Positions 1 through 8,138 of a stretch of 64,000 nucleotides of DNA are shown here, one piece after another. Every line of letters begins with the position of its first letter. Positions within the stretch are counted from its first letter, which is position 1. This stretch comes from Lachnospiraceae bacterium (GTDB lineage: Bacteria > Bacillota > Clostridia > Lachnospirales > Lachnospiraceae), in assembly GCA_015057625.1 (NCBI GenBank), contig SVDZ01000002.1, positions 447,802 through 511,801 on the forward strand. Direction: 5' to 3'. Position numbers and translations under genes: made by a program. Below the pieces are notes generated by a model that had not been told where the DNA came from, did not search any database, and was given only the letters and a program-made list of their open reading frames with translations.

Positions 1-99
1 ACTTATTTCTGCTTCCAATTCCGGAGCAGTTGTTGTATCCAATCTTCCCTCTAGTTCTATTTCCAACTTTGTTCCTTCAATTTTTTTTACAATATTCAT
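1..99 (-). CDS. STAS-domain anti-sigma factor antagonist (partial, N-terminus only)
   Basis: The first 33 codons of a minus-strand gene that leaves the window at base 1. The ATG at 99-97 follows a good ribosome site (GGGAGGAAG). The protein begins MNIVKKIEGTKLEIELEGRL and continues with a TTTAPELE stretch, the usual first strands and helix of SpoIIAA/RsbV-like STAS proteins. Such proteins bind and sequester an RsbW/SpoIIAB-type kinase when unphosphorylated. The gene lies 41 bases downstream of an RsbW-like gene on the same strand, which supports a partner-switching pair. The phosphorylatable serine lies outside the window, so activity cannot be judged. Confidence 0.8.
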   Translation of the reverse strand, partial: MNIVKKIEGTKLEIELEGRLDTTTAPELEAEIS

Positions 100-140
100 A
101 ACTACTTCCTCCCTATAATGTATTTTTATGAACCATATTT

Positions 141-575
141 TTATATTTTTTTCTTTAAAGTCAATATATTCTGCCCATCTTTATATTCATATTGAATATC
201 GTCCATATTCTTTTTAACCATAAAAATACCGAGCCCACCGATTTCTCTTTCCTCTGCAGAAAGAGTAACATCCGGATCTGCTTTTTTTAGTGGATCATAC
301 GCAACACCTTTGTCAATAAATGTTAAAAATACTGTCAACGGTTCTTCTTTAACTTCCACACGGATAGTGGCTTTTCCAACTTCCTGATGATATGCGTAGC
401 TGGCGATATTGACAAATATTTCTTCTACAGCAATATCAATCTGCATCTGAGCTTTCATGGAACATTCAATTTTTTCCAGTTGCTTATCTACAAATTCCAA
501 TACCTTAGACAAATTTTCTTTTTCAGCAACAACAACTAATTCTCTAGAATTAGTATCTACATTTCTTTCTTCCAT
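141..575 (-). CDS. RsbW/SpoIIAB-like anti-sigma factor, HATPase_c_2 serine kinase
   Basis: A 144-residue GHKL ATP-binding protein of the anti-sigma/serine-kinase family. The N-box is at about 51-60 (EEIFVNIASY, with N56). A D88-K-G segment is followed by a glycine box at 113-122 (GGLGIFMVKK). It should bind ATP and phosphorylate a STAS partner, and may also bind a sigma factor. The start has the site AAAGGAGAACT-ATG. It is followed closely by a STAS gene and preceded by a PHP gene and a STAS-kinase fusion, all on the minus strand. No sigma factor or PP2C phosphatase gene is visible; these may lie beyond base 1. Which output it controls is unknown. Confidence 0.85.
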   Translation of the reverse strand: MEERNVDTNSRELVVVAEKENLSKVLEFVDKQLEKIECSMKAQMQIDIAVEEIFVNIASYAYHQEVGKATIRVEVKEEPLTVFLTFIDKGVAYDPLKKADPDVTLSAEEREIGGLGIFMVKKNMDDIQYEYKDGQNILTLKKKI

Positions 576-696
576 AGTTCTCCTTTCTACTATTTTTTAT
601 TGTCTCCGAATCATAATTTTCAAAAATAAAAATAGTCAGTTTCTTTTTTCATCCATCATCCTCAGTTAATTAACAATTATATTCGGTCACATTCCC

Positions 697-1557
697 TTAT
701 AATGCCTGAATAAATCGTCGAATAGCTTCATCCCCCTCCTGTATATTATTAAGATTAGTATCTCCGAGCTGTACAAGCTTATTCCTTCCATGATAATCAC
801 TTCCCGCTGTAATATATAGATTATATTTATTTGCATAAACTATCATCTGATTCTGTAGCTTATTTGAAAATCCGGAATAGTATGCTTCCACACCTTTTAG
901 TCCCATTTTAATTAACCGGTTCAATCTCTCTTCCATCTCTTTTCCTACAATTAGTTGCTCTCCATTTCCATAAAATGGATGTGCCAAAACAGGAATACCT
1001 TTACTGTCAAGAATCGCCTGAATCGCTCTACGTGGACTTATATACTGACTTTTATAAGTACAATTATTTATATACTGTGTTATAGCTTCATCTTTTGATT
1101 TTGCAAACCCATATTTGACCATCATATTTCCGATATGAGGTTTCCCCGGATTATGATTTTTTAAAAGATTTTCAATATCCTCATCACTAAATATAAAGCC
1201 ATATGTTTTATTTAAAAAATCCAACCGTGCATATAATTTTTCCATTCTATATTGATGTCCAAGATTAATCGTATCCTGAATAGCATCACAATATAAATCA
1301 TAATTATATCCAAGAATGTGATATTTTCCATTCTCGTCCTGACAGGAAAACTCTATACCGCTCACAAATTTAGGATCATCACATCCTAGAGTTTTTATCA
1401 TTTCAATACAGCCAAGACTGGTATCATGATCTGTAATGGCAAACAAATCCAATCCCGCTTCTTTTACTTTTAATAGTAGCTCTGTAGGACTATCCGTGCC
1501 ATCCGATGCTATCGTATGCATATGGAAATCAACTTTTGTTATATTACATAAATCCAT
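697..1557 (-). CDS. PHP-domain metal-dependent phosphoesterase
   Basis: A 286-residue protein with the full PHP metal-site pattern: H12-x-H14, D19, D43-H44-D45, E69, H80, LAHP at 191-194 and SDYHG at 253-257. Relatives in the TrpH/YciV group hydrolyse nucleoside 3',5'-bisphosphates or short RNA ends from the 5' side. The exact substrate cannot be read from the sequence. The ATG begins 4 bases after the stop of the STAS-APH gene with AAAGGATTGAATAA upstream, so the two are probably translated from one mRNA. A link to the partner-switching genes around it is inference from position only. Confidence 0.8.
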   Translation of the reverse strand: MDLCNITKVDFHMHTIASDGTDSPTELLLKVKEAGLDLFAITDHDTSLGCIEMIKTLGCDDPKFVSGIEFSCQDENGKYHILGYNYDLYCDAIQDTINLGHQYRMEKLYARLDFLNKTYGFIFSDEDIENLLKNHNPGKPHIGNMMVKYGFAKSKDEAITQYINNCTYKSQYISPRRAIQAILDSKGIPVLAHPFYGNGEQLIVGKEMEERLNRLIKMGLKGVEAYYSGFSNKLQNQMIVYANKYNLYITAGSDYHGRNKLVQLGDTNLNNIQEGDEAIRRFIQAL

Positions 1558-1561
1558 TTAT

Positions 1562-2764
1562 TCAATCCTTTATCAAATCAATGTCAAACAATAACGTTTC
1601 TGTGTTGTTCAAACATTCAATCAATTTCTTTGTCCAACCATCTACTTCCACTTTTCCTTTATCAGTTATATGCACATTCTGACGAATGTGTCTTCGAATC
1701 ATACGTACATAACTGATTATATTTGCTTTCTCTATAACTTCTTTTATTTTTTCAGAATTTGCTGTTTCAAAGTATTTAGCAAGAACTTTATTCCAAAAAA
1801 TTTCTGATGTTTCATAATCGATTCCCAGGAAATCTTTCAGGTCTTCGTGACAATATTCATTATATCCCAAGAATGCATTGTACATCATTGCAAATTCAAA
1901 CACGGGATGTCCGACAGAAAGTGTATCCATATCAATAATCATTACCTCTCCATCAACATATTCAACATTCTTTGTATGGAAATCTCCATGGAGCATATGG
2001 TTGTCATATGGTACATCCTCTATAAGCTTGTTTAACTTAATATAAGCTTCCTTTGGAAGATATTCCTCAAGAAATGCTATCCAATCTTTTACCGACTCTC
2101 TGATATCAGGCAGTTCTCCATCCGGCACTTTAGTACTATGGATCTTTTTCAGCAATTTTACATATTCATCAACACACCAATCCATCTTATCTTTTTCACT
2201 ATCCAATATTTGAGAAAAAGACTGTGCATTTAAAAGTTCAAACACTGAGCCATAACTCTCTCCTACCTTTACAACATCGTATGATATTGCTGTAGGAATT
2301 CCAAGAACCAATGCTTTTCTTGCAACTTCACGCTCATTCTTGATTTCATCCAAAGCATCAGGATTGTTATATACCTTTACGACATTATCTTGGTCAATTC
2401 TATATACTTTTCCGTTAGCTCCACGACCAATTTCCTCACATCCGTCAACAGTTATAACTCGATACGCCTTTTCAATGTTCATAATCTGAGTAAAACCGGT
2501 CATATCAAAGATTTCATAAACATCCGAGTTAACATTTATAATACTAAGATTTTCATTTTCTTTTTTTAATCTTAGAAATATCCTTAATCCGGCGCTTGAA
2601 ATGTATTCCAGTTCTTTTGCATCAAATATTAGTGGCATTGGAGCTTCTTCACTGATTATTGACTTAATTTCTTCCTCAATCTCTTTGTTATTATTAGAAT
2701 CTATTCTTCCGCATAATCTAATAAATATCTGATTGTTCTTAATCTCATAACTTGTATTTTTCAT
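1562..2764 (-). CDS. STAS domain fused to APH-type phosphotransferase
   Basis: A 400-residue two-domain protein. Residues 1-100 form a STAS domain with the canonical EYISSAGLRIFL segment at 53-64, whose serine is the usual phosphorylation site of anti-anti-sigma factors. Residues about 105-400 form an aminoglycoside-phosphotransferase/choline-kinase-like fold: glycine-rich loop GRGANGKVY at 113-121, VVKVY lysine at 130, catalytic loop HGDFHTKN at 259-266 and metal-binding DMD at 278-280. The kinase part resembles the family first listed as TIGR02172. It leads the cluster with a promoter at 2828-2857. The substrate is not known. Placement upstream of an RsbW-like kinase and a second STAS protein suggests a regulatory rather than a drug-resistance role. 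Confidence 0.8.
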   Translation of the reverse strand: MKNTSYEIKNNQIFIRLCGRIDSNNNKEIEEEIKSIISEEAPMPLIFDAKELEYISSAGLRIFLRLKKENENLSIINVNSDVYEIFDMTGFTQIMNIEKAYRVITVDGCEEIGRGANGKVYRIDQDNVVKVYNNPDALDEIKNEREVARKALVLGIPTAISYDVVKVGESYGSVFELLNAQSFSQILDSEKDKMDWCVDEYVKLLKKIHSTKVPDGELPDIRESVKDWIAFLEEYLPKEAYIKLNKLIEDVPYDNHMLHGDFHTKNVEYVDGEVMIIDMDTLSVGHPVFEFAMMYNAFLGYNEYCHEDLKDFLGIDYETSEIFWNKVLAKYFETANSEKIKEVIEKANIISYVRMIRRHIRQNVHITDKGKVEVDGWTKKLIECLNNTETLLFDIDLIKD

Positions 2765-2827
2765 ATAAATTCCTCCCTATTTCTTGCCATGTTATTAAAT
2801 TATTCCGACCAAAATTATATACTAATA

Positions 2828-2857
2828 ATTATACCATTTTCATTTAATTAATATCAA
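2828..2857 (-). promoter_or_regulatory. Sigma-A-type promoter for the STAS-APH cluster
   Basis: On the minus strand, TTGATA (2857-2852), an 18-base spacer and TATAAT (2833-2828). It lies about 64 bases before the STAS-APH start codon and downstream of the terminator of the preceding gene. Confidence 0.6.
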
Positions 2858-2883
2858 CAAAAAAGGTGGCTTTTTTATCGTGA

Positions 2884-2917
2884 AACGCAAAAAAAGAGGT
2901 GTCCTAAGACACCTCTT
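2884..2917 (-). terminator. Rho-independent terminator after the GGGtGRT gene
   Basis: A ten-base-pair stem (AAGAGGTGTC paired with GACACCTCTT, loop of four) followed on the minus strand by seven T residues. It separates the GGGtGRT/NifU-like operon from the STAS-APH promoter. Confidence 0.85.
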
Positions 2918-2968
2918 GAATTTTTAATTTGTATAGCTAAAATTTGTTATAATCTCTTATTTTATAGA

Positions 2969-3979
2969 TTAGAACTTACCTTCCTTAGCTGCTTCTTCGA
3001 TAGAAACTGCAACTGCTACAGTCATACCAACCATAGGGTTGTTACCTGCACCAATTAATCCCATCATCTCAACGTGAGCTGGAACTGATGAAGAACCTGC
3101 GAACTGTGCATCTGAATGCATACGTCCTAATGTATCTGTCATACCGTATGAAGCAGGACCTGCAGCCATGTTATCTGGATGAAGTGTACGTCCTGTACCA
3201 CCGCCTGATGCTACTGAGAAGTACTTCTTACCCTGCTCGATACATTCTTTCTTATATGTTCCTGCTACTGGATGCTGGAATCTTGTTGGGTTTGTTGAGT
3301 TACCTGTGATAGATACACCAACATTTTCATGATGCATGATTGCAACACCTTCCTGAACATCGTCAGCACCGTAACATTTAACTGAAGCACGAAGTCCTTC
3401 AGAATAAGCTTTTTCGTAAACTACGTTTAACTTAGCTTCTTTGTAATCGTATTTTGTCTCAACGAATGTAAATCCGTTAATTCTTGAGATGATCTGAGCT
3501 GCATCTTTTCCAAGACCATTTAAGATAACTCTTAATGGTTTCTGTCTAACTTTGTTAGCTTTTTCTGCGATACCAATAGCACCTTCAGCAGCTGCGAAAG
3601 ACTCATGTCCAGCAAGGAATGCGAAACATTCTGTCTCTTCTTCAAGTAACATCTTTCCTAAGTTACCATGTCCTAAACCTACTTTTCTGTGGTCAGCAAC
3701 TGAACCTGGGATACAGAAAGCCTGAAGACCTTCACCGATTGCTGCAGCAGCATCAGCAGCTCTTCTGCAGTCTTTCTTGATAGCGATTGCTGCACCTACA
3801 ATGTATGCCCAACATGCATTTTCAAAACAAATTGGCTGAATACCTTTTACCATATCATATACGTTTAATCCAGCGTCCTTTGTAATCTTTTCAGCTTCCT
3901 CAATTGAAGCGATTCCATAACTATTTAAAACAGCGTTAATCTGGTTAATTCTTCTTTCATATGATTCAAATAATGCCAT
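2969..3979 (-). CDS. GGGtGRT protein
   Basis: A 336-residue protein of the conserved GGGtGRT family, named for the motif seen here at 259-265 (GGGTGRT). It also has glycine-rich and alanine-rich stretches (IGAGNNPMVG at 309-318) and seven cysteines (51, 56, 71, 89, 118, 202, 246). It has no signal peptide or membrane segment, so it should be cytoplasmic. The start is the ATG at 3979 with AAGGAGG ahead of it; a longer reading frame upstream has no ribosome site. It follows the NifU-like gene by 13 bases, a pairing typical of this family in Clostridia. Its biochemical function is not established to my knowledge; a link to iron-sulfur or selenium/sulfur chemistry is guilt by association. Confidence 0.88.
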   Translation of the reverse strand: MALFESYERRINQINAVLNSYGIASIEEAEKITKDAGLNVYDMVKGIQPICFENACWAYIVGAAIAIKKDCRRAADAAAAIGEGLQAFCIPGSVADHRKVGLGHGNLGKMLLEEETECFAFLAGHESFAAAEGAIGIAEKANKVRQKPLRVILNGLGKDAAQIISRINGFTFVETKYDYKEAKLNVVYEKAYSEGLRASVKCYGADDVQEGVAIMHHENVGVSITGNSTNPTRFQHPVAGTYKKECIEQGKKYFSVASGGGTGRTLHPDNMAAGPASYGMTDTLGRMHSDAQFAGSSSVPAHVEMMGLIGAGNNPMVGMTVAVAVSIEEAAKEGKF

Positions 3980-3992
3980 TATTGTTACCTCC

Positions 3993-4685
3993 TTATTCCT
4001 TTCTAGGGTCGATAATCTTAACAGCATCAGCTACACGACCATACTGTCCTTTTGCTTTTTCCCAAGCTGTTGTAGGATCATCACCATTCTTGATAAAGTC
4101 TGTCATCTTTCCAAGACTAACAAACTGGTAACCAATAACTTCATTATCAGCATCTAATGCAATACCTGTAACATAGCCTTCTGCCATCTCAAGATATCTA
4201 ACACCTTTTGCCTTTGTAGCGTACATAGTACCAACCTGTGAACGAAGACCTTTTCCTAAATCTTCAAGACCTGCACCAACTACAAGTCCGTCATCAGAGA
4301 AAGCACTCTGAGTTCTACCATATACAATCTGTAAGAACAACTCTCTCATAGCTGTGTTGATAGCATCACAAACAAGGTCAGTGTTTAATGCTTCAAGAAT
4401 AGTTTTTCCCTGAAGGATTTCAGCTGCCATAGCTGCTGAGTGAGTCATACCTGAACATCCAATTGTTTCAATTAATGCTTCTTCAATGATACCTTCTTTA
4501 ACATTTAATGAAAGCTTACATGCTCCCTGCTGAGGTGCACACCAGCCTACACCGTGTGTAAATCCTGAAATATCTTTGATTTCTTTTGAGTAAACCCATT
4601 TTCCTTCTTCAGGAATTGGAGCTGGCTCATGTTTTGCACCCTTAGCAACAGGGCACATCATTTCAACTTCTTTTGAATAAATCAT
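3993..4685 (-). CDS. NifU/IscU-like iron-sulfur scaffold protein, partner of GGGtGRT
   Basis: A 230-residue protein with the IscU/NifU N-terminal type of cysteine layout, though diverged: C49 and C56 (WCAPQQGAC), C77 in IGCSGM, and C106 in DLVC, plus an extra C11 near the N-terminus. The GCSGM segment matches the metal-binding loop of scaffold proteins. It is longer than a plain IscU (about 130 residues) and has an additional C-terminal half of unknown role. The ATG at 4685 has AAAGGAG at good spacing. It is cotranscribed with the GGGtGRT gene 13 bases downstream. No cysteine desulfurase gene is adjacent, so it may serve a dedicated client rather than general cluster assembly. Confidence 0.78.
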   Translation of the reverse strand: MIYSKEVEMMCPVAKGAKHEPAPIPEEGKWVYSKEIKDISGFTHGVGWCAPQQGACKLSLNVKEGIIEEALIETIGCSGMTHSAAMAAEILQGKTILEALNTDLVCDAINTAMRELFLQIVYGRTQSAFSDDGLVVGAGLEDLGKGLRSQVGTMYATKAKGVRYLEMAEGYVTGIALDADNEVIGYQFVSLGKMTDFIKNGDDPTTAWEKAKGQYGRVADAVKIIDPRKE

Positions 4686-4837
4686 TTAGTAATACTCCTT
4701 TCGAAATATAAATAAAATTGCAAGCATATAAATTATACCCACACCTTATCAAATTATCGCATAAAACAAGAAAATAGTCTATTCTTTTTATAAAAAAGTT
4801 AAAAAAACAAGTGAAAAAGACATAAAATGCCTCAAAA

Positions 4838-4866
4838 TAAAAGAGATGATATAAAAATCATCTCTT
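4838..4866 (-). terminator. Terminator after asd
   Basis: Stem AGAGATGAT paired with ATCATCTCT, loop of six, followed on the minus strand by TTTATTTT, 20 bases beyond the asd stop codon. Confidence 0.8.
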
Positions 4867-4885
4867 CTATCTAATATATATTGAA

Positions 4886-5971
4886 TTATTTAGCTTCAAT
4901 GTATCCCTGTGCTACTAAAAGTTCAGCCGAAAGAACAGCTCCACCTGCAGCACCTCTTAATGTATTGTGAGATAAGCCCACAAACTTGAAGTCATATACT
5001 GTATCTTCTCTTAAACGTCCTACAGATACACCCATTCCATTTTCAAAGTTAACATCAAGAGCAACCTGTGGTCTGTTATCTTCTTCAAGATACTGGATAA
5101 ACTGCTTTGGAGCACTAGGAAGGTTAAGTTCCTGTGGAAGTCCAGAGAAAGCTTTAATCTTTTCGATAAGCTGTTCTTTAGTAGGTTTCTTAGCAAACTT
5201 AACAAATACAGCAGCTGTATGTCCATCTAATACAGGAACTCTGATACACTGTGTTGTAATAACAGGTCCTTCTGCTTTCTTAATTACACCGTCTTCAATC
5301 TTACCCCAGAGTCTGAGTGGCTCCTGCTCACTCTTTTCTTCTTCGCCACCGATAAATGGGATAATATTTCCAACCATCTCCGGCCAATCCTTGAATGTTT
5401 TACCTGCTCCTGAAATAGCCTGATATGTTGTAGCAACAACTTCTGTTGGTTCAAACTCTTTCCAAGCTGTAAGAACAGGTGCATAACTCTGGATTGAGCA
5501 GTTAGGTTTAACTGCAACAAATCCCTTCTTTGTACCAAGTCTTTCCTTCTGGAACTTGATTACTTCGTAATGTTCAGGATTGATTTCAGGCACTACCATA
5601 GGAACATCAGGTGTCCATCTGTGAGCACTGTTATTAGAAACTACAGGTGTTTCTGTCTTTGCATATGCTTCTTCAATTGCCTTAATTTCATCTTTTGTCA
5701 TATCTACTGCACTAAACACAAAATCAACTGTAGCAGCTACAGCTTCTACTTCGTTAACATTGTGTACTACCATTTTCTTAACGCTCTCTGGCATAGGAGT
5801 TGTCATTTTCCATCTGTCACCGACAGCTTCCTCATAAGTCTTACCGGCTGATCTAGGGCTGGCTGCTAAAGTTGTAATTTCAAACCATGGATGATTTTCC
5901 AATAAAGTAATAAATCTTTGTCCTACCATTCCTGTTGCGCCTAATACGCCGACTTTTAATTTCTTTTCCAT
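4886..5971 (-). CDS. asd: Aspartate-semialdehyde dehydrogenase
   Basis: A 361-residue enzyme that reduces 4-phospho-aspartate to aspartate 4-semialdehyde with NADPH, the branch point to lysine/diaminopimelate, methionine and threonine. The nucleotide loop GATGMVG is at 11-17, the active-site cysteine at 158 in AVKPNCS, and the catalytic histidine at 251 in DGHTA. The length and the PNCSIQ context fit the fungal/archaeal-type branch of the family, common in Clostridia, rather than the E. coli type. The ATG follows GGAGTGAATTATA. It stands alone, with its own promoter (6041-6069) and terminator; no other lysine-pathway gene is next to it and no lysine riboswitch was seen in the 190-base leader region. 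Confidence 0.95.
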   Translation of the reverse strand: MEKKLKVGVLGATGMVGQRFITLLENHPWFEITTLAASPRSAGKTYEEAVGDRWKMTTPMPESVKKMVVHNVNEVEAVAATVDFVFSAVDMTKDEIKAIEEAYAKTETPVVSNNSAHRWTPDVPMVVPEINPEHYEVIKFQKERLGTKKGFVAVKPNCSIQSYAPVLTAWKEFEPTEVVATTYQAISGAGKTFKDWPEMVGNIIPFIGGEEEKSEQEPLRLWGKIEDGVIKKAEGPVITTQCIRVPVLDGHTAAVFVKFAKKPTKEQLIEKIKAFSGLPQELNLPSAPKQFIQYLEEDNRPQVALDVNFENGMGVSVGRLREDTVYDFKFVGLSHNTLRGAAGGAVLSAELLVAQGYIEAK

Positions 5972-6040
5972 TATAATTCACTCCATATAATTTATTTTAC
6001 TATCCCTTTTCGGGTTAATAACTTAATAATGATAACTATT

Positions 6041-6069
6041 AGTTTATAAGTATTTTTTAATTAATTCAA
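6041..6069 (-). promoter_or_regulatory. Candidate promoter of asd
   Basis: Minus strand TTGAAT (6069-6064), 17 bases, TAAACT (6046-6041), about 70 bases upstream of the asd start. The -10 is weak, so moderate confidence. Confidence 0.45.
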
Positions 6070-6161
6070 GTAATAACTATAAATTTCTACATTTATTACA
6101 ATTAAATGTAAAATGATCATAGGGTATTATAAAGATTTTACAGTAAATGTACAATATAAAA

Positions 6162-6689
6162 TCAATTGCCAGTTTCGGTTATAACACTTACCGTTTCAGT
6201 ATTTTCTGATTCTTTATCAATCATTGATGCTTTTTGTTCTTTTTTCATTCTGTAATATTTTTCAGCTGATTCCTTGTAAGTAGATGACATACAAAACTGG
6301 TAAGTCCAAATAAAAAATAAACTCATAACAATAACTACAGCCATTCCAATGAACTTTGATGTCAGAGTACCATTTTTAAATATTGGCATTTTTTTGTTAT
6401 ATTTGAAATCAGACAAGAATATTGCCGGGCTGTACAACAATATAACCAAGAAAATATATTTTAAAATCAAGAGAATATAGTCATATTCTTCAAATTTAAA
6501 TTCTCTAATTTCTCCCACTATACTTGAATATAATATGAGACCCACAATCAGATAATAGAACAAGGCCGGTATCATCTTCCATGCAATACCTGAGCGAAAT
6601 CCAAATAGTTTTAATCTTTCTATCTGATATTTAGATTCTTTTTTATATTCGTATTCACCGGTGTTTACCTTATATGGTTTGTAAGCCAT
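6162..6689 (-). CDS. Small membrane protein of unknown function, three TM segments
   Basis: A 175-residue protein. Hydrophobic segments lie at about 38-58, 71-93 and 112-131. The N-terminus is charged and tyrosine-rich, and the C-terminal tail is rich in Lys/Glu/Ser/Thr. The start is placed at 6689 because an ideal ribosome site (AAAAAAGGAG-TTGCT-ATG) stands there; a longer frame opening at 6713 begins only 4 bases after the tRNA gene and has no such site. I do not recognise the family. It lies directly downstream of tRNA-Thr and may be read from the same transcript. Confidence 0.6.
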   Translation of the reverse strand: MAYKPYKVNTGEYEYKKESKYQIERLKLFGFRSGIAWKMIPALFYYLIVGLILYSSIVGEIREFKFEEYDYILLILKYIFLVILLYSPAIFLSDFKYNKKMPIFKNGTLTSKFIGMAVVIVMSLFFIWTYQFCMSSTYKESAEKYYRMKKEQKASMIDKESENTETVSVITETGN

Positions 6690-6716
6690 AGCAACTCCTT
6701 TTTTAGACATCAAAAA

Positions 6717-6789
<73 letters not shown>

Positions 6790-6869
6790 ATATCTTTAAG
6801 TATTCCTACGTGGTATTATAAGAAAAAACATAAAAAAAGTAAAGAAAAAAAGCTAAATAGTTAAAGCAA

Positions 6870-6898
6870 ATGTAAAAGCCGGAGCAATCCGACTTTTA
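6870..6898 (-). terminator. Terminator after the peroxiredoxin gene
   Basis: Imperfect stem AAAAGtCGGA / TCCGgCTTTT with a short loop, 25 bases past the peroxiredoxin stop. The T-tract is short (CTTTTAC), so it may be weak. Confidence 0.55.
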
Positions 6899-6922
6899 CT
6901 AATATTTACTAATGCATTTTGT

Positions 6923-7594
6923 TTATAGTTTTTTCATTGTTAAATACCAATCATAAACTGTAAGCGATTCGTCGTTTGAAGACATTCTCTCTTTTGCTTC
7001 ATCAAGGGTAAGTGGCGCTCCAAGAATCACTTGTCTCCCTTCCTCCCAGTCCGCCGGTGTACTAACATTTTCCTTGTCATGAAGCTGTAAAGACTTTACT
7101 ATTCTCAATATCTCCGGAAGGTTTCTTCCTGTGCTCATAGGATAATATAAAATGGTTCTGATAATTCCTTCAGGGTCAATAACAAATACTGCACGAACAG
7201 TCTGCGTCTTAGCAACAGTCTGAAGCATTCCATATTTTTTAGCCACACTCATACTAATGTCAGCAATAATCGGGAAAGGCACCTTAACTTTTCCATTCCC
7301 ATACAAATTAATGTCTTCAATACTCTTAGTCCATGCAAGATGCGAATGGAGCGAGTCAATAGAAAGCCCAATAAGTTTCGTGTTCATTTTTTCAAATTCA
7401 GAAGCTAATTTTGCAAATCCGATAAACTCAGTTGTGCATACAGGTGTAAAATCTGCCGGATGAGAAAAAAGGACTACCCAAGATCCTTTGTAATCAGATG
7501 GAAAATTAACTTTTCCCATTGTTGTTATAGCTTTGAAATCCGGCGCTTTGTCGCCAATCATAGGCATTGGATTGTAATTCATTTCTTCGTTCAT
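6923..7594 (-). CDS. 1-Cys peroxiredoxin (Prx6/AhpC-TSA family)
   Basis: A 223-residue thiol peroxidase reducing hydrogen peroxide and organic peroxides. The peroxidatic cysteine is C53 in the motif DFTPVCTTE. It is the only cysteine in the protein, so the enzyme must be recycled by an external thiol or partner, as in the Prx6-type group. The C-terminal 1-cysPrx extension (about 160-223, ending YDWYLTMKKL) is present and the length is normal. It is transcribed away from the small gene at 7830 and ends at a weak hairpin. An oxidative-stress role in an anaerobe is inferred from the family. Confidence 0.9.
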   Translation of the reverse strand: MNEEMNYNPMPMIGDKAPDFKAITTMGKVNFPSDYKGSWVVLFSHPADFTPVCTTEFIGFAKLASEFEKMNTKLIGLSIDSLHSHLAWTKSIEDINLYGNGKVKVPFPIIADISMSVAKKYGMLQTVAKTQTVRAVFVIDPEGIIRTILYYPMSTGRNLPEILRIVKSLQLHDKENVSTPADWEEGRQVILGAPLTLDEAKERMSSNDESLTVYDWYLTMKKL

Positions 7595-7748
7595 ATTTCA
7601 TACCTCTGCTATATTTATAATTATTTAAGAAAGGTTTATCTTCCCTATTCTTTATACATGTAAAATTATACACTTTTTTAAACACTTTTACAGTTTTTTT
7701 TACATATAAATTTTACCTACAAAAAATGAAAGTTGTTAACATCCTTTA

Positions 7749-7777
7749 TTGATTTATAATAATCAATTTGATAAAAT
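7749..7777 (+). promoter_or_regulatory. Promoter of the 75-residue gene at 7830
   Basis: TTGATT (7749-7754), 17 bases, TAAAAT (7772-7777). The -35 box is part of the inverted repeat TTGATT-N6-AATCAA (7749-7766), which could be a regulator site. Confidence 0.5.
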
Positions 7778-7829
7778 ATAAATAGAGTATTTTTAATTTT
7801 AATTGTTGGCTACGAGGGAGAGAAAAACT

Positions 7830-8057
7830 ATGTTTGAAAAAATTAATTTAAAAAAACAGATTAAAAAAGATAAGTTAGAAATTGATAAAATCGAAAACAG
7901 ACGTATGCGTTCTCTTTGCGCTATTGTTAGATCTATGTTGGACAAGACTGAACCTGAAGAAGACGACATTGCTTTCTTTAGGATGTATTGCTCAAGAATT
8001 GATGATATAAGAGAAGATATACACGATTGTATGTCACAGATCGAAAATTTACAATAA
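7830..8057 (+). CDS. Small charged coiled-coil protein of unknown function
   Basis: A 75-residue, strongly charged, predicted all-helical protein. Lys/Glu/Asp heptad-like spacing at 1-30 and 55-75 suggests a coiled coil. It has two cysteines and no membrane segment or signal. The ATG at 7830 has GAGGGAG upstream; the frame can be extended to a TTG at 7803 but without a ribosome site. A good promoter and a strong terminator make it a monocistronic gene. I do not recognise it. Confidence 0.6.
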   Translation: MFEKINLKKQIKKDKLEIDKIENRRMRSLCAIVRSMLDKTEPEEDDIAFFRMYCSRIDDIREDIHDCMSQIENLQ

Positions 8058-8083
8058 TTATTATAATCATATAATTTTATTAT

Positions 8084-8110
8084 AAAAACAGGCTTTTAGC
8101 CTGTTTTTTA
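8084..8110 (+). terminator. Terminator after the 75-residue gene
   Basis: Stem AAAACAGGC / GCCTGTTTT with loop TTTTA, then a run of T. Confidence 0.85.
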
Positions 8111-8138
8111 ATGATTTAATATATCACAGGAGTTTTTT

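Noticed and set aside
4986-5423. A 145-codon plus-strand frame opposite asd
   Set aside because: asd is complete on the other strand with all catalytic residues; the opposite frame is a by-product of codon bias.
5972-6161. Possible lysine riboswitch or T-box upstream of asd
   Set aside because: No conserved core, no specifier loop or terminator pair could be made in this AT-rich stretch; only a plain promoter is visible.
7749-7766. PerR box near the peroxiredoxin promoter
   Set aside because: The palindrome TTGATT-N6-AATCAA does not match the PerR consensus well and lies closer to the divergent small gene.
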